Shown here in pieces: positions 16,527 to 24,714 of a DNA stretch of 44,332 nt (positions are counted from its first letter, which is position 1; the number at the start of each line of letters is the position of its first letter). The position numbers and the translations under genes were made by a program. Source of the stretch: CAZUNO01 sp964621445 [NCBI: Candidatus Hadarchaeota archaeon] (GTDB lineage: Archaea; CAYQAE01; CAYVLA01); NCBI GenBank assembly GCA_964621445.1, contig CAZUNO010000024.1, positions 1-44,332 on the forward strand, in the 5' to 3' direction. Under the pieces are notes generated by a model, which was not told where the DNA came from, did not search any database, and saw only the letters and a list, made by a program, of their open reading frames with translations.

Positions 16527-17517
16527 CCAGAGCATACTCCTCCCATTTACGTTCGCCAAGTAGAATTTCGAGTTCGATCGGGGTGATAACGGGTTTGGGG
16601 AACAGGACGGAGTCCTCTAAGGACATCCTTGGGCATCCGAAATTCACGTATGCATCGCATTTAGTTATCCTGAGTCGTTCGGGGTCGAGGTGGTCCGAAC
16701 AAAAGACGGTCCCTTCATATCCATCTTTCTCCAATTTTCCGAGGCAGGAAAGGGCCTCCTCGAGCCTATTTTGACCAGGTTTGGTGGAAACGATTATCCC
16801 AAATCTTCGGGCTCCCCTCGCTTTCTCGATTTGGGCGAATCTCTTTCTCAGGGCTCTCTCCGTCATCTCTTGCGCATCCCTGAGTTCATTTGAAAAGGGA
16901 TCCAACACGTAAACTTTCTTGCCTGTGCTTAGTGCCGCACCAAGGGGGTGGAAGTCGCCTCCTCCGACATACAGGAAGGCATCAACTTCCCCTTCCAGGC
17001 TTCTTGCAGCATGAAAGTTGCACCCAAGTATCTGACCTGGGTACTGGGTTCGGGTGCCTTGGGGTGCTACCCTGACTTGATGACCATTTTCCTCCAGTGT
17101 CCTGGATATCTCAGGTATCTCCTGGACATGTTGGACGTTTGCTAGGATGCCAATCCTGGATTCGGTTATACGTTTGACCTTTCTTCTCAGAGTTTCCTTG
17201 CCGGACACCCCGGAGAAGCAGGGCACGTATATGACCGGAATGCCGGGCAGATCGGTCATCTTGGCGTGGCCCATGTGCACGATGATGTCAGCTCCAAGCT
17301 CTGACAGAGAGCAAGGTATATCACAGGCACCAAAACAGGGGTCAATGGAAAAAACCGGGAAAGCTGAGGTCTCGGCCTCCACCTTCCGCCTTATATGGGG
17401 TATGTATCTCTTTAGTCCATCCGGCATTTGGAATACGACCACTCGGCTTTGCCTTCTACTTATTTCATCGATAACTCTCTCGAGTTCAAGGTCATAGTCC
17501 GGATAGGAAGTTTCCAC
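16513..17517 (-). CDS. dph2: Diphthamide biosynthesis enzyme Dph2
   Basis: 334 residues. Archaeal Dph2 is a 4Fe-4S enzyme that cleaves SAM in a non-canonical way and transfers 3-amino-3-carboxypropyl to a histidine of elongation factor 2. The three cluster cysteines are visible in the conserved contexts FGACD (C65), LGCNFH (near residue 169) and FGCPR (near residue 297). The start is GTG 17517, with a TATA-like CATTAAAATC about 30 bases upstream suggesting a leaderless transcript. It heads the minus-strand run down to tfs. Confidence 0.95.
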   Translation of the reverse strand: METSYPDYDLELERVIDEISRRQSRVVVFQMPDGLKRYIPHIRRKVEAETSAFPVFSIDPCFGACDIPCSLSELGADIIVHMGHAKMTDLPGIPVIYVPCFSGVSGKETLRRKVKRITESRIGILANVQHVQEIPEISRTLEENGHQVRVAPQGTRTQYPGQILGCNFHAARSLEGEVDAFLYVGGGDFHPLGAALSTGKKVYVLDPFSNELRDAQEMTERALRKRFAQIEKARGARRFGIIVSTKPGQNRLEEALSCLGKLEKDGYEGTVFCSDHLDPERLRITKCDAYVNFGCPRMSLEDSVLFPKPVITPIELEILLGERKWEEYALDEIT

Positions 17518-17614
17518 ATGTGGGGTTGTCCCTATACCGATTTTAATGCTTTTAGAATCCTAGTATGCTAGACAAGAGTAAAGAACTTGAAACGGGAAGA
17601 TGGTAATGTGTTAG

Positions 17615-18433
17615 ATGTGGTCGAAGGTGCCTAAGAGGAAGTTGGATAAATTTCGCAAGGAGAGGGCTCTGGACAAGAAGAAAAGGGAGAGACTGGAGAA
17701 GGACATCGATGAGTTCCGGGTCTTTGCGGAAGTATTTGATTCCTCCACACTGATGGCGATATATCGCCTGCTGAGCCGAGGGGTGATAACAGGGGTACAT
17801 GGATGCATTAGAATGGGGAAGGAGTCCTGCATACATCTAGCCGAAGCTGAAGAGGAGGTGGTTATTCTCAAAGTTTACAGGGTTGCAACCTCCGATTTCA
17901 GAAATATGTGGCGTTATATACGGAGCGATCCCAGGTTCGATACAATTGCCAGAAAGAGAAGGAAAGTAATCCACACCTGGGCCTCCAGGGAATACAAGAA
18001 CCTTAGCACGGCCCGTGAGGCCGGTTGTTCCTGTCCCGAACCGATACAGTGGCACGAGAATCTCATCGTCATGGAATGCATAGAGAAGGAAGGGATGCCC
18101 GCACCGAGGCTGGTTGACATCGATTGCCAGTTCCCTGAGAGGTATCTGAAATCACTGGTGGGGGATTATAGGGCACTTTACCAGGAAGGCGAGATTGTCC
18201 ATGGAGATCTCTCACCGTATAATGTTTTGGAATCCGATGAGGGCCCGGTTATGATAGATTTCTCCCAGGGAACCATAAAGGATAATCCTCTTGCCGTCAA
18301 TCTCCTATTCAGGGATATCGAGAATTTGCTCCCCTATTTCAGCAAAAGGGGCTTGGAATCCGATGTTCAGTCCCTGGTGGAGGACATAACCGGCGTTGAG
18401 GGAATAGAACCAGATGAGAGCATCGCTATATGA
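17615..18433 (+). CDS. rio1: RIO1-type serine kinase/ATPase
   Basis: 272 residues. RIO1 proteins are atypical kinases that act in late small-subunit ribosome maturation. The glycine loop region (GVITGVHGCIRMGKES, near residues 57-72), the ATP-anchoring lysine in VVILKVYR, the catalytic loop VHGDLSPYNVL near residue 195, and the metal-binding MIDFSQGT near residue 212 are all present. The basic N-terminal region fits ribosome contact. It is divergent from dph2 and convergent with adkA, which it overlaps by 8 bases. Confidence 0.93.
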   Translation: MWSKVPKRKLDKFRKERALDKKKRERLEKDIDEFRVFAEVFDSSTLMAIYRLLSRGVITGVHGCIRMGKESCIHLAEAEEEVVILKVYRVATSDFRNMWRYIRSDPRFDTIARKRRKVIHTWASREYKNLSTAREAGCSCPEPIQWHENLIVMECIEKEGMPAPRLVDIDCQFPERYLKSLVGDYRALYQEGEIVHGDLSPYNVLESDEGPVMIDFSQGTIKDNPLAVNLLFRDIENLLPYFSKRGLESDVQSLVEDITGVEGIEPDESIAI

Positions 18434-19025
18434 AGCTAAATACCTTCTGGAGTTCCTTTGCAGCGAGCTCGGCGTTTTGGAAGGGATATTCTTCCACATC
18501 CCGGTCCTGGAAGACCTTTAGAGTCGCCCCGGAGATGGCACAATAGGCTACCGCATAGGACCGGTTAAGGTCCTGCTGCAATGCTATTGTTTCCGTCTCT
18601 TCCTGATCTCTCTTGGCCCTTACCCCGCGCTGCCTATCACGGTTTCGCCTCTCAACAATGGCACCAGGATTTACTTCCCTTAGAAATATCGAGTCAGGGC
18701 TAAGCTTCCGGAGTACCTCAAAGGGGAGTCCAGGGAAATAGCCGGCGGGCGAAGCGATAGTACAATGGGTATCAACTATCACGTTCTCCCCTAGCTTCTC
18801 GATCTCCGAGGAAAGAGCTTCAGCCGCTTTCTTCTGCATCTTCCTGGACCTTTCGATGCTTATCTTCTTTCGCATTTCGTCCCGGTCCTTCACCAAACCT
18901 GATTCGGTGGCAATTCGGAACATGAAATCGCCGAAGTTCAGAACATCGACATCCATTTCCTTCCTGAGGAATTCAATTACCTTTCCTTTTCCACAGCCAG
19001 GGACACCGGTGAGAACAACTATCAA
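18426..19025 (-). CDS. adkA: Archaeal adenylate kinase (AdkA type)
   Basis: 199 residues. It interconverts AMP+ATP and 2 ADP. The P-loop is GVPGCGKGK (residues 7-15), and the stretches LVKDRDEMRKK and VDTHCTIASPAGYFPGLP are diagnostic for the archaeal AdkA family rather than bacterial Adk. The start is TTG 19025, supported by AGGTG seven bases upstream; a TATA-like CATTTATAC lies near 19060-19068. It overlaps the end of the RIO1 gene. Confidence 0.92.
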   Translation of the reverse strand: MIVVLTGVPGCGKGKVIEFLRKEMDVDVLNFGDFMFRIATESGLVKDRDEMRKKISIERSRKMQKKAAEALSSEIEKLGENVIVDTHCTIASPAGYFPGLPFEVLRKLSPDSIFLREVNPGAIVERRNRDRQRGVRAKRDQEETETIALQQDLNRSYAVAYCAISGATLKVFQDRDVEEYPFQNAELAAKELQKVFSFI

Positions 19026-19186
19026 TCATCTACACCTTTGCTCTCCGCTAGGGACCGACCGTATAAATGTGATCAGGGTACAGGGTGCAGATCCCGCCTG
19101 AAAAGATACTCAAACTGAAGGGGTTCTCTTCAAGTAATGTTTATATGTGGTAAACCCATATCGATAAACCCCTCCCCATTCCGTAG

Positions 19187-19426
19187 GTGAAATGGTTGCG
19201 AAGACCGCTTGTGACCATCTATTTGGTATTGATCGGTGTCTTTCTATTAGTTGCAGCGCCATTCTTCGCCATTTTGGCCTGGCAGATGATAGTTACCAGG
19301 CAGCTAAACGTACTGGACAATATTTTCTTGGTGATCATAATATTTTGCTTTCCCCTAGTGCTGATCCTCGCCTGGACTCTGCTTCGACCCCAGTTCAAGG
19401 AAATAATGCGAAGGGGAGGACTTTAG
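19187..19426 (+). CDS. Small two-helix membrane protein
   Basis: 79 residues from GTG 19187. Two hydrophobic helices (about residues 10-33 and 44-66) with a basic cytoplasmic start and tail (KWLRRP, MRRGGL). No family recognised. A TATATG box near 19141-19147 lies about 40 bases upstream. An alternative frame (19192-19500) lacks this clear membrane pattern and is probably a shadow. It lies just before the preQ0 operon but may be independent. Confidence 0.6.
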   Translation: MKWLRRPLVTIYLVLIGVFLLVAAPFFAILAWQMIVTRQLNVLDNIFLVIIIFCFPLVLILAWTLLRPQFKEIMRRGGL

Positions 19427-19462
19427 GGACGTATTTCAAGGAATTTCTTTTAGGGAAAAGAG

Positions 19463-19470
19463 AATTATAC
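19463..19470 (+). promoter_or_regulatory. Likely TATA box of the preQ0 operon
   Basis: AATTATAC lies about 25 bases before the GTG at 19493 chosen for queC. The spacing fits archaeal basal promoters. No riboswitch-like structure was recognised in the short leader. Confidence 0.35.
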
Positions 19471-19492
19471 TATTTCGGCCTTGGAGATAGGC

Positions 19493-20203
19493 GTGGTTGA
19501 CAACTTGAAGAAAAGGGGACTTATGTTACTGTCGGGGGGCTTGGACTCCACGGCTGCCCTGTGGTGGGCTTTGGATGGAAACTATGAGGGTGTAAAAGCC
19601 CTGACTTTCAGATATGGGTCAAAGGAGGAAAGGGTATCGATCCACTGTGCATACCAGATCGCTAACCGTGCCCGGATAGGTCATGATGTTATTAATCTCG
19701 ACATATTGAGTACCCTAGCTCGGGGCAAGAGCTCGCTTATGGAGGGAGGGAGTTCAATCCCTGAGGGTATGGGAACCACGAGTTCAGTTTGGGTCCCAGC
19801 TCGTAATCTGGTAATGCTGTCGGTCGCCTCCTCGTTTGCCGAGGGGCTTTCCAATGCCGTGGATATCATAGTTGGCTTTGATGAACAGGAAGCCAGGACC
19901 TTTCCCGATAACTCCAGGCGCTTCGTGAGGAATTTTAACAAAACTTTATCGGATGCCGTCCTTGAGAAGGAAATCAAGGTCGTTGCTCCTCTGATTGACA
20001 TGGATAAGAAGGAGATAGTTCGAACTGCACAGCGAATGGGTGCTCCAATCGAACTGAGTTGTTCCTGTTATAGACCAAGGGGATTCATAAACCATCGGCC
20101 CGTTCATTGTGGTAGCTGCCAGAGCTGTATCTTGAGGCATAGGGGATTCCTGGATGCAGGAGTTAAGGATCCCACCGATTACGAGGTGGAGCCAGGTGAG
20201 TGA
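19493..20203 (+). CDS. queC: 7-cyano-7-deazaguanine synthase (QueC)
   Basis: 236 residues. QueC converts 7-carboxy-7-deazaguanine to preQ0 using ammonia and ATP. The PP-loop LSGGLDST is near residue 14, and the C-terminal zinc site is formed by cysteines in CSCYRP and CGSCQSC. GTG 19493 is preferred over TTG 19481 because GGAG sits six bases in front of it. First gene of the queC-queE-mptA-DUF366-queD operon; in archaea preQ0 feeds archaeosine in tRNA position 15. The end overlaps queE by 8 bases. Confidence 0.95.
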   Translation: MVDNLKKRGLMLLSGGLDSTAALWWALDGNYEGVKALTFRYGSKEERVSIHCAYQIANRARIGHDVINLDILSTLARGKSSLMEGGSSIPEGMGTTSSVWVPARNLVMLSVASSFAEGLSNAVDIIVGFDEQEARTFPDNSRRFVRNFNKTLSDAVLEKEIKVVAPLIDMDKKEIVRTAQRMGAPIELSCSCYRPRGFINHRPVHCGSCQSCILRHRGFLDAGVKDPTDYEVEPGE

Positions 20204-20999
20204 AGAGGGCTACCTGTGGAGCATCTTCTCGAGTTACCAGGGTGAGGGGGGTTCGGTTGCGGGAAGCTGTCTTGGGAAGAGGCAGATCTTCGTCCGGTTT
20301 TCGGGCTGTAATCTAGCCCAAGGATCTATGGGGACCAGGGGGTGCATATATTGTGACACCCCCGAATCGAATGACCAGAAGGCGTCTTTTGTCAGGTTTC
20401 AGCAGATCCCGGGCTCCAAGGAATTCGAAAAGCTGGAAAATCCGTTGAATGCGGAGGAGGCGAGCCGGGTTATTCAAGGACTGAAAACCAGTGATCTGCA
20501 TTCGGTGAGCTTGACGGGAGGGGAGCCCCTATTTCAGCCCCGGTTCTTAGCCGAGCTGGCGCGGGAGCTAAATGGGAAAGGAATGAGAACCTACCTGGAG
20601 ACTAATGGCTCGCTACCCCAGAACCTGGGGGTCGTATCCAAGCATATCGATTTTGCCTGTGTCGATGTCAAGGATAGATCCGCCAAGGCGGCCGAGGACT
20701 GGAATCATCTGATTGACAGGGAACTCGAATCAATAGGAATATTGAGCGAGTCGGGAGCGAAAGTATTTGGTAAGCTGGTGGTAACTAGCCAAACGAGACC
20801 GGAGGACGCGGGAATGGTAGCTAGTGCTCTTTCGGAACTGGATTGCCCTCTCAACATTCAGGTGGTGACGCCGGTGAAGGGGGTGAAGAGACCTTCTCAG
20901 GGACTGATCTTTTCGCTTACCGAGGCCGCATCGAAGCATTTACAACCGGAACTGATCAGTATCTCCGTTCAGATTCATAAGGAACTGGGTCTTCCTTAG
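20196..20999 (+). CDS. queE: 7-carboxy-7-deazaguanine synthase (QueE)
   Basis: 267 residues from GTG 20196, which overlaps the queC stop and is preceded by GGTGGAG; a longer frame from 20154 is less likely. QueE is a radical SAM enzyme that contracts the ring of 6-carboxytetrahydropterin to CDG. The cluster cysteines are in SGCNLAQ ... GCIYCDTPE, spaced Cx11CxxC: the loop is expanded relative to CxxxCxxC, as in other QueE enzymes. SLTGGEPLFQP is the SAM-binding GGE motif. Between QueD and QueC in the pathway. Confidence 0.93.
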   Translation: MSEEGYLWSIFSSYQGEGGSVAGSCLGKRQIFVRFSGCNLAQGSMGTRGCIYCDTPESNDQKASFVRFQQIPGSKEFEKLENPLNAEEASRVIQGLKTSDLHSVSLTGGEPLFQPRFLAELARELNGKGMRTYLETNGSLPQNLGVVSKHIDFACVDVKDRSAKAAEDWNHLIDRELESIGILSESGAKVFGKLVVTSQTRPEDAGMVASALSELDCPLNIQVVTPVKGVKRPSQGLIFSLTEAASKHLQPELISISVQIHKELGLP

Positions 21000-21008
21000 G
21001 CGATTTTC

Positions 21009-21800
21009 TTGAAGGAGAAACAGACACAGGATCGGAAGCCAAAGATAATGGAAAGAATTGACAGAGTTGGTGTGGAGAATGTGCGCACTCATCTAAAGAT
21101 TGAGAGAGATGGCACGACTCTGTTCCACCTGCCGCTACTTGATGTTGCCATAGACCTGAAGGAGGACAAGAAGGGCATCCACATGTCCCGGATCATTGAA
21201 ACCATAAACGAGGTGGTTTCAAGAAGGCACTCGGATCCAAGTCTAGAAAAGGTGGGCTATGACATACTGCGAGGGATAGCCAGGCGACATGAATACCTGA
21301 GGGGCGAAGCAACGATAAGGACCCATCTCCTGGTGCCCCGGACTACCCCGGCCTCGAAAAAGCGTACTTATGAGGACTACGACGTTACCGTTAAGGTCAC
21401 CAAGGATGGGAAATTCCGGAAATATCTGGAGGTCAAGGCCATTGGAAATACTCTATGCCCACATAGTTTGGTTTTGACCGGAGGGAAATCACATATCCAG
21501 CGGGCAGAGCTGGTCTTTGGCATAGATACCGATTTTGAAAAGGACGTGGAGCTGACCGAAATGGCAGACATCTGTGATTCATGTTTTTCCAGCCCTACGT
21601 ACATGGTGGTAAAGGGCGAGGATGAGGAGTACCTGGTGGAGCAGATGTTTGCAAATCCCAAGTTCGTTGAGGACCTGGCTCGTGACTGCCTTATAAAATC
21701 CAGAAAACTTGGAGTGAAAGGCAAGGTAAGGATACGTGCACGGAGTTTCGAGTCCATACATAAACATGACGCGTTTTGCGAGATAGAGAGGGAGATATAG
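21009..21800 (+). CDS. mptA: GTP cyclohydrolase MptA (type IV, FolE2-like)
   Basis: 263 residues from TTG 21009; ATG 21048 is an alternative start. MptA opens the imidazole ring of GTP in an Fe(II)-dependent reaction and gives a dihydroneopterin phosphate in methanopterin synthesis; in this operon it probably supplies the first step toward preQ0 as well. The motif GNTLCPHSLVLTGGKSHIQRAE near residue 141 carries the metal-binding Cys and His. RVGVENVRTHLKI near the start matches the T-fold entry. Ten bases separate it from queE. Confidence 0.88.
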   Translation: MKEKQTQDRKPKIMERIDRVGVENVRTHLKIERDGTTLFHLPLLDVAIDLKEDKKGIHMSRIIETINEVVSRRHSDPSLEKVGYDILRGIARRHEYLRGEATIRTHLLVPRTTPASKKRTYEDYDVTVKVTKDGKFRKYLEVKAIGNTLCPHSLVLTGGKSHIQRAELVFGIDTDFEKDVELTEMADICDSCFSSPTYMVVKGEDEEYLVEQMFANPKFVEDLARDCLIKSRKLGVKGKVRIRARSFESIHKHDAFCEIEREI

Positions 21801-22438
21801 TGGAGGGGGAGGCCATAAAGCACCAGGTCAAGGGAGCAATGTTTCCAATCAAGATATTTGAGTGGAACAAGGAACACAAATACGTGGGGGAGGAGATAAC
21901 CCATCTCTGGTTCTCCAATATCGTAGGCGCCGAGGCCTATGGGAACATAGTCTTCATCTGGCGGGGTCCAATGGATGTGACGCTGGAGAATGTGAAGGAC
22001 CAGACCGAGAGGGTTGAATGGAAAGCCGGAACAAGGATAAGAGGGCCGGATCTGTATCATGTGGTGGCCGATTTCCCACAAATAGCAGGGGACCTAAAGT
22101 TAATGTACGCCTTTCAGAGCATGCTAGCAAAGGATTTGGCACTGGGGTTATGTTCACGAGGTCTAGATCCGGAAGTTAAAGGAAGCGATATTTTCATAGA
22201 AGGTGAAAAGCTGAATGTTGGAGTTTGCACCTCCACGGCCAACTCATGCAATATGCATTTCGGGGTGAACGTTACCCTGAATGGGGAACCCAGCATTCCC
22301 GTTGGTGTAAGGGCTTCAAGCCTTACGAAAGTTCTTGGACAGGATGCGGACGCCTCCATGGCCCTAATGCGAGAGGTTATTATCAGCTGGGCTGAAAGCC
22401 TGGAAAATCTGGTTCGCAAGAGCTACAAAACGGTATAG
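21800..22438 (+). CDS. DUF366 family protein
   Basis: 212 residues. The segment GSDIFIEGEKLNVGVCTSTANSC followed by MHFGVNV (about residues 125-155) matches the archaeal DUF366 pattern, in which a strand pair GDDLFxxxxKLSVSIAT precedes a HFGINI. No function is established for the family. The frame opens at 21776, but GTG 21800 is preferred: its G is the last base of the mptA stop (TAGTG), and GGGAG lies about six bases upstream. Flanked directly by mptA and queD, it is likely to act on a pterin or 7-deazaguanine intermediate (inference). Confidence 0.82.
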   Translation: MEGEAIKHQVKGAMFPIKIFEWNKEHKYVGEEITHLWFSNIVGAEAYGNIVFIWRGPMDVTLENVKDQTERVEWKAGTRIRGPDLYHVVADFPQIAGDLKLMYAFQSMLAKDLALGLCSRGLDPEVKGSDIFIEGEKLNVGVCTSTANSCNMHFGVNVTLNGEPSIPVGVRASSLTKVLGQDADASMALMREVIISWAESLENLVRKSYKTV

Positions 22439-22906
22439 GTGGCAAACTTGTTCTCTGTTAGCGTGGATAAAAGCCGTTTGAAATTCAGCGCAGCCCACTT
22501 CCTGGTCAGCCATGAGAAATGTGGAAGGCTGCACGGACATAATTACAGAGTGAGGGTCGGCGTGAAAGGGGACCTGGACGAGAAGGGGATGCTTGTGGAT
22601 TTCGGGTCCTTAACCGATAAGACTTGGGAAGTTTGCCAGGAGATGGACCAGAAGGTTATAGTCCCTTCCCTAAATCCGGACATGGCCATATCGCGGGGCG
22701 GTGAGGAGATCCGGGTCCTGCTTCCCGATCGGGAATACGTGTTGCCAAAATCCGACGTTCTTGAGATTCCAGTCAGGTCGGCCACGGCCGAGGAGCTGGC
22801 AGCCTACATCTTTAGGCGCGTAAATGAGGGCATTGGAGGGCTTGATTTCGTCGAGATCGAGGAAACGAGAGGATCGGCGGCCCGGTTCGAACCCGGGAAG
22901 GATTAG
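22439..22906 (+). CDS. queD: 6-carboxy-tetrahydropterin synthase / PTPS family (QueD)
   Basis: 155 residues from GTG 22439, which directly follows the DUF366 stop. QueD turns dihydroneopterin triphosphate into 6-carboxytetrahydropterin. Zinc ligands are in SAAHF and RLHGHNY, and the catalytic Cys is in HEKCGRLHGHNY near residue 29. The usual Asp-His pair (LDH) that completes the catalytic triad reads MDQ here, so the His is replaced by Gln. The substrate-binding Glu is in EIEETRGSAAR. Last gene of the preQ0 operon; it overlaps the convergent amidohydrolase by 4 bases. Confidence 0.9.
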   Translation: MANLFSVSVDKSRLKFSAAHFLVSHEKCGRLHGHNYRVRVGVKGDLDEKGMLVDFGSLTDKTWEVCQEMDQKVIVPSLNPDMAISRGGEEIRVLLPDREYVLPKSDVLEIPVRSATAEELAAYIFRRVNEGIGGLDFVEIEETRGSAARFEPGKD

Positions 22907-23700
22907 ATATGAAATAGCTTCTCGGCGTTTCGTCCCAGGATGTTTAGCTTCTGGCTACTCTTGATATCCGCATATACCACCTTACCGACCTGGGGATTTG
23001 GATCCAGAAAAGGCATATCAGATCCGAAGAGAATCCTCTTTGACCCCAGGGAATCGACCATGCTCTCGATAAGCCCGAATGTCTTTGAGCCACAGGTCTC
23101 GAGGTATATATTCTGATGGAACGAGGCGGTTTCAATTGCCTCTTCAACACCTTTGGGGGTTCCACCGGAGTGGACAAGAACGAAATCGGTTCCCGGATAA
23201 TCCGAGGCCAGTTCACCGTAGATTTCGGGGTTGCAGCGTTTATCCCCCTCCCAGGTGTGAGTGGTAACTGGTAGGTCATTTTTGCCCGACGCCTCATAGA
23301 TCCACCTGTAAATCTCCCCGTCGGCCGGGTAGTCATGGAGAGATGGATGGAGCTTGACCCCCTTCATCCTGGGGGAGGACGACATCTTGTTGAACTCCTC
23401 CCGAGCGAGTTCCGGGTAATTAGGGTTAATACCTATGGCCCCCCAGAAGCGACCCGGGTATCTCCTGGCTGAGCTCTCCGCGGTCCTATTCCCGCGCTGG
23501 AAACCTGGCCCTATGGATATCAGCGGGGCAATTATGGCCGAATCTATGCCAACGGCGTCCATGGAGACCAGCATTCCCTTCGCGTCTCCGTAAGGTACGT
23601 GGAAGTTCCAGTAAGGCCCCATGTGTGCATGCGAATCTACAATTTTGATATCGGAAAGGGTGCAACCCGAGTTGGTCTTGGATATTAGTTCCTTAGTCAA
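22903..23700 (-). CDS. Amidohydrolase-2 family metal-dependent hydrolase
   Basis: 265 residues, a TIM-barrel amidohydrolase of the amidohydrolase-2 type, which hydrolyses or decarboxylates small acids and lactones. Metal ligands are intact: DSHAHMG (H24, H26), THTWEGD, LVHSGG, and the C-terminal FGSDMPF Asp. The start is TTG 23700, which overlaps the stop of the upstream gene as TTGA, so the two are translationally coupled. The upstream partner is a paralogue without metal ligands. Substrate unknown. Confidence 0.85.
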   Translation of the reverse strand: MTKELISKTNSGCTLSDIKIVDSHAHMGPYWNFHVPYGDAKGMLVSMDAVGIDSAIIAPLISIGPGFQRGNRTAESSARRYPGRFWGAIGINPNYPELAREEFNKMSSSPRMKGVKLHPSLHDYPADGEIYRWIYEASGKNDLPVTTHTWEGDKRCNPEIYGELASDYPGTDFVLVHSGGTPKGVEEAIETASFHQNIYLETCGSKTFGLIESMVDSLGSKRILFGSDMPFLDPNPQVGKVVYADIKSSQKLNILGRNAEKLFHI

Positions 23701-24443
23701 TCCCGTATTCCCTCGATTAGTCTATTGAGATTCCCGCCCAAGATTTTGGACTTTTCCTCCCCCGATATCTGGGCATAACGTATGGCCATGGCCATGGGTC
23801 CCGGAGCAAATTCAGGACTCCTGCTTCCGAAAAGTAAACGGGAAGAGCCGAACCTCTTGCATAAGGTCTCTATTCCTCGATGGTTTTGATAGAAAGATGT
23901 CTCCAGGTGGAGATTCCGGTTCCGACTTAGGAGGGGGAAGAGAAAACGATTCACTCTGTAGTTCACGTTGGAGAGGACAATCGGTAACTCGGGATGGGAT
24001 TGGCAGACGGCATTTATGTGCTCCGGGTCGGTCTGATCCAGGTCGACCAATATAGGCATACGGTGGGCCTCCATGGTACTCAGCAGCTCGCCACAGCACC
24101 ATTCAACTAGCGGGAACCTGTGATCCTTTGGGAAAAGACGACCCATTACCACCTTTTTGGCAACCATTTCTTGAAGGATTTCCTCGGGAGGCTTTAACTC
24201 TCGTGTGGCGGGAGGTAGTAGGACCCAGGTCGGAAGTAGCCTCGGTCTCCCGGATATCTCCTCCATCAGCTTTTTATTGCCGATCCGGGGATCATGTTCT
24301 TTGGCCCAGGCGTGGTAAACAACGGTGGCGTTTATTTCCGCCTTATCCATTTGTCCCTTTACTGCCTCGGGAGTTAATGGTCCCCTTGCACCGGGTACGG
24401 TCTCCTTTCCTATCCTGCAGTTACAATCTATCTTGGAGTACAA
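23697..24443 (-). CDS. Amidohydrolase-fold protein lacking the metal ligands
   Basis: 248 residues from TTG 24443 (start uncertain). It aligns by eye with the downstream amidohydrolase: IDCNCRIG stands where DSHAHMG should be, LVDLDQTDP replaces THTWEGD, VLSNVNYR replaces LVHSGG, and LLFGSRSPEF replaces ILFGSDMPF. Thus both N-terminal His, both later His and the C-terminal Asp are changed. It is probably catalytically inactive, or uses other residues. Tight coupling to the intact paralogue suggests a heteromeric complex or a regulatory subunit (inference). Confidence 0.72.
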   Translation of the reverse strand: MYSKIDCNCRIGKETVPGARGPLTPEAVKGQMDKAEINATVVYHAWAKEHDPRIGNKKLMEEISGRPRLLPTWVLLPPATRELKPPEEILQEMVAKKVVMGRLFPKDHRFPLVEWCCGELLSTMEAHRMPILVDLDQTDPEHINAVCQSHPELPIVLSNVNYRVNRFLFPLLSRNRNLHLETSFYQNHRGIETLCKRFGSSRLLFGSRSPEFAPGPMAMAIRYAQISGEEKSKILGGNLNRLIEGIRD

Positions 24444-24484
24444 GTATCCAGAGGGGTGAGATGGGCCCTGAAATCTGTTTGCAC

Positions 24485-24700
24485 CTAGCTACTTGAGCGG
24501 TTCATGAGCCCTTTCCAGGTCTTAATTAGCAGAGGCGCGGAGACGATCAATCCATAGGCCAGGAAGGCCAATCCAAAGAGATGTCCGCTGGCTATAACAT
24601 ACAGAGAATAGGGGATTACCAGGAATAAGGCGAGATATGAGCAGGGGGCACAACCGCGCAGTTTGCAGCTAGAGGTACATTGGTTTTTGGTTTCATTCAA
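24485..24700 (-). CDS. Small Cys-rich membrane protein
   Basis: 71 residues from TTG 24700. The N-terminal tail contains four cysteines, C8, C12, C17 and C20 (CTSSCKLRGCAPC), including a CxxC, followed by two transmembrane helices (about residues 21-40 and 43-60). No family recognised. It begins 14 bases after the thioredoxin stop on the same strand, so it is probably co-transcribed. The paired cysteines could be a redox target of the thioredoxin or a metal site (inference). Confidence 0.65.
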   Translation of the reverse strand: MNETKNQCTSSCKLRGCAPCSYLALFLVIPYSLYVIASGHLFGLAFLAYGLIVSAPLLIKTWKGLMNRSSS

Positions 24701-24714
24701 TTCTATCGGCCCTT

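Noticed and set aside
19192-19500. 102-codon frame overlapping the small membrane protein
   Set aside because: The alternative frame from 19187 gives two clean hydrophobic helices; this one does not.
21377-22081. 234-codon minus-strand frame opposite mptA and DUF366
   Set aside because: Shadow of two genes with clear family motifs; its translation has no coherent pattern.
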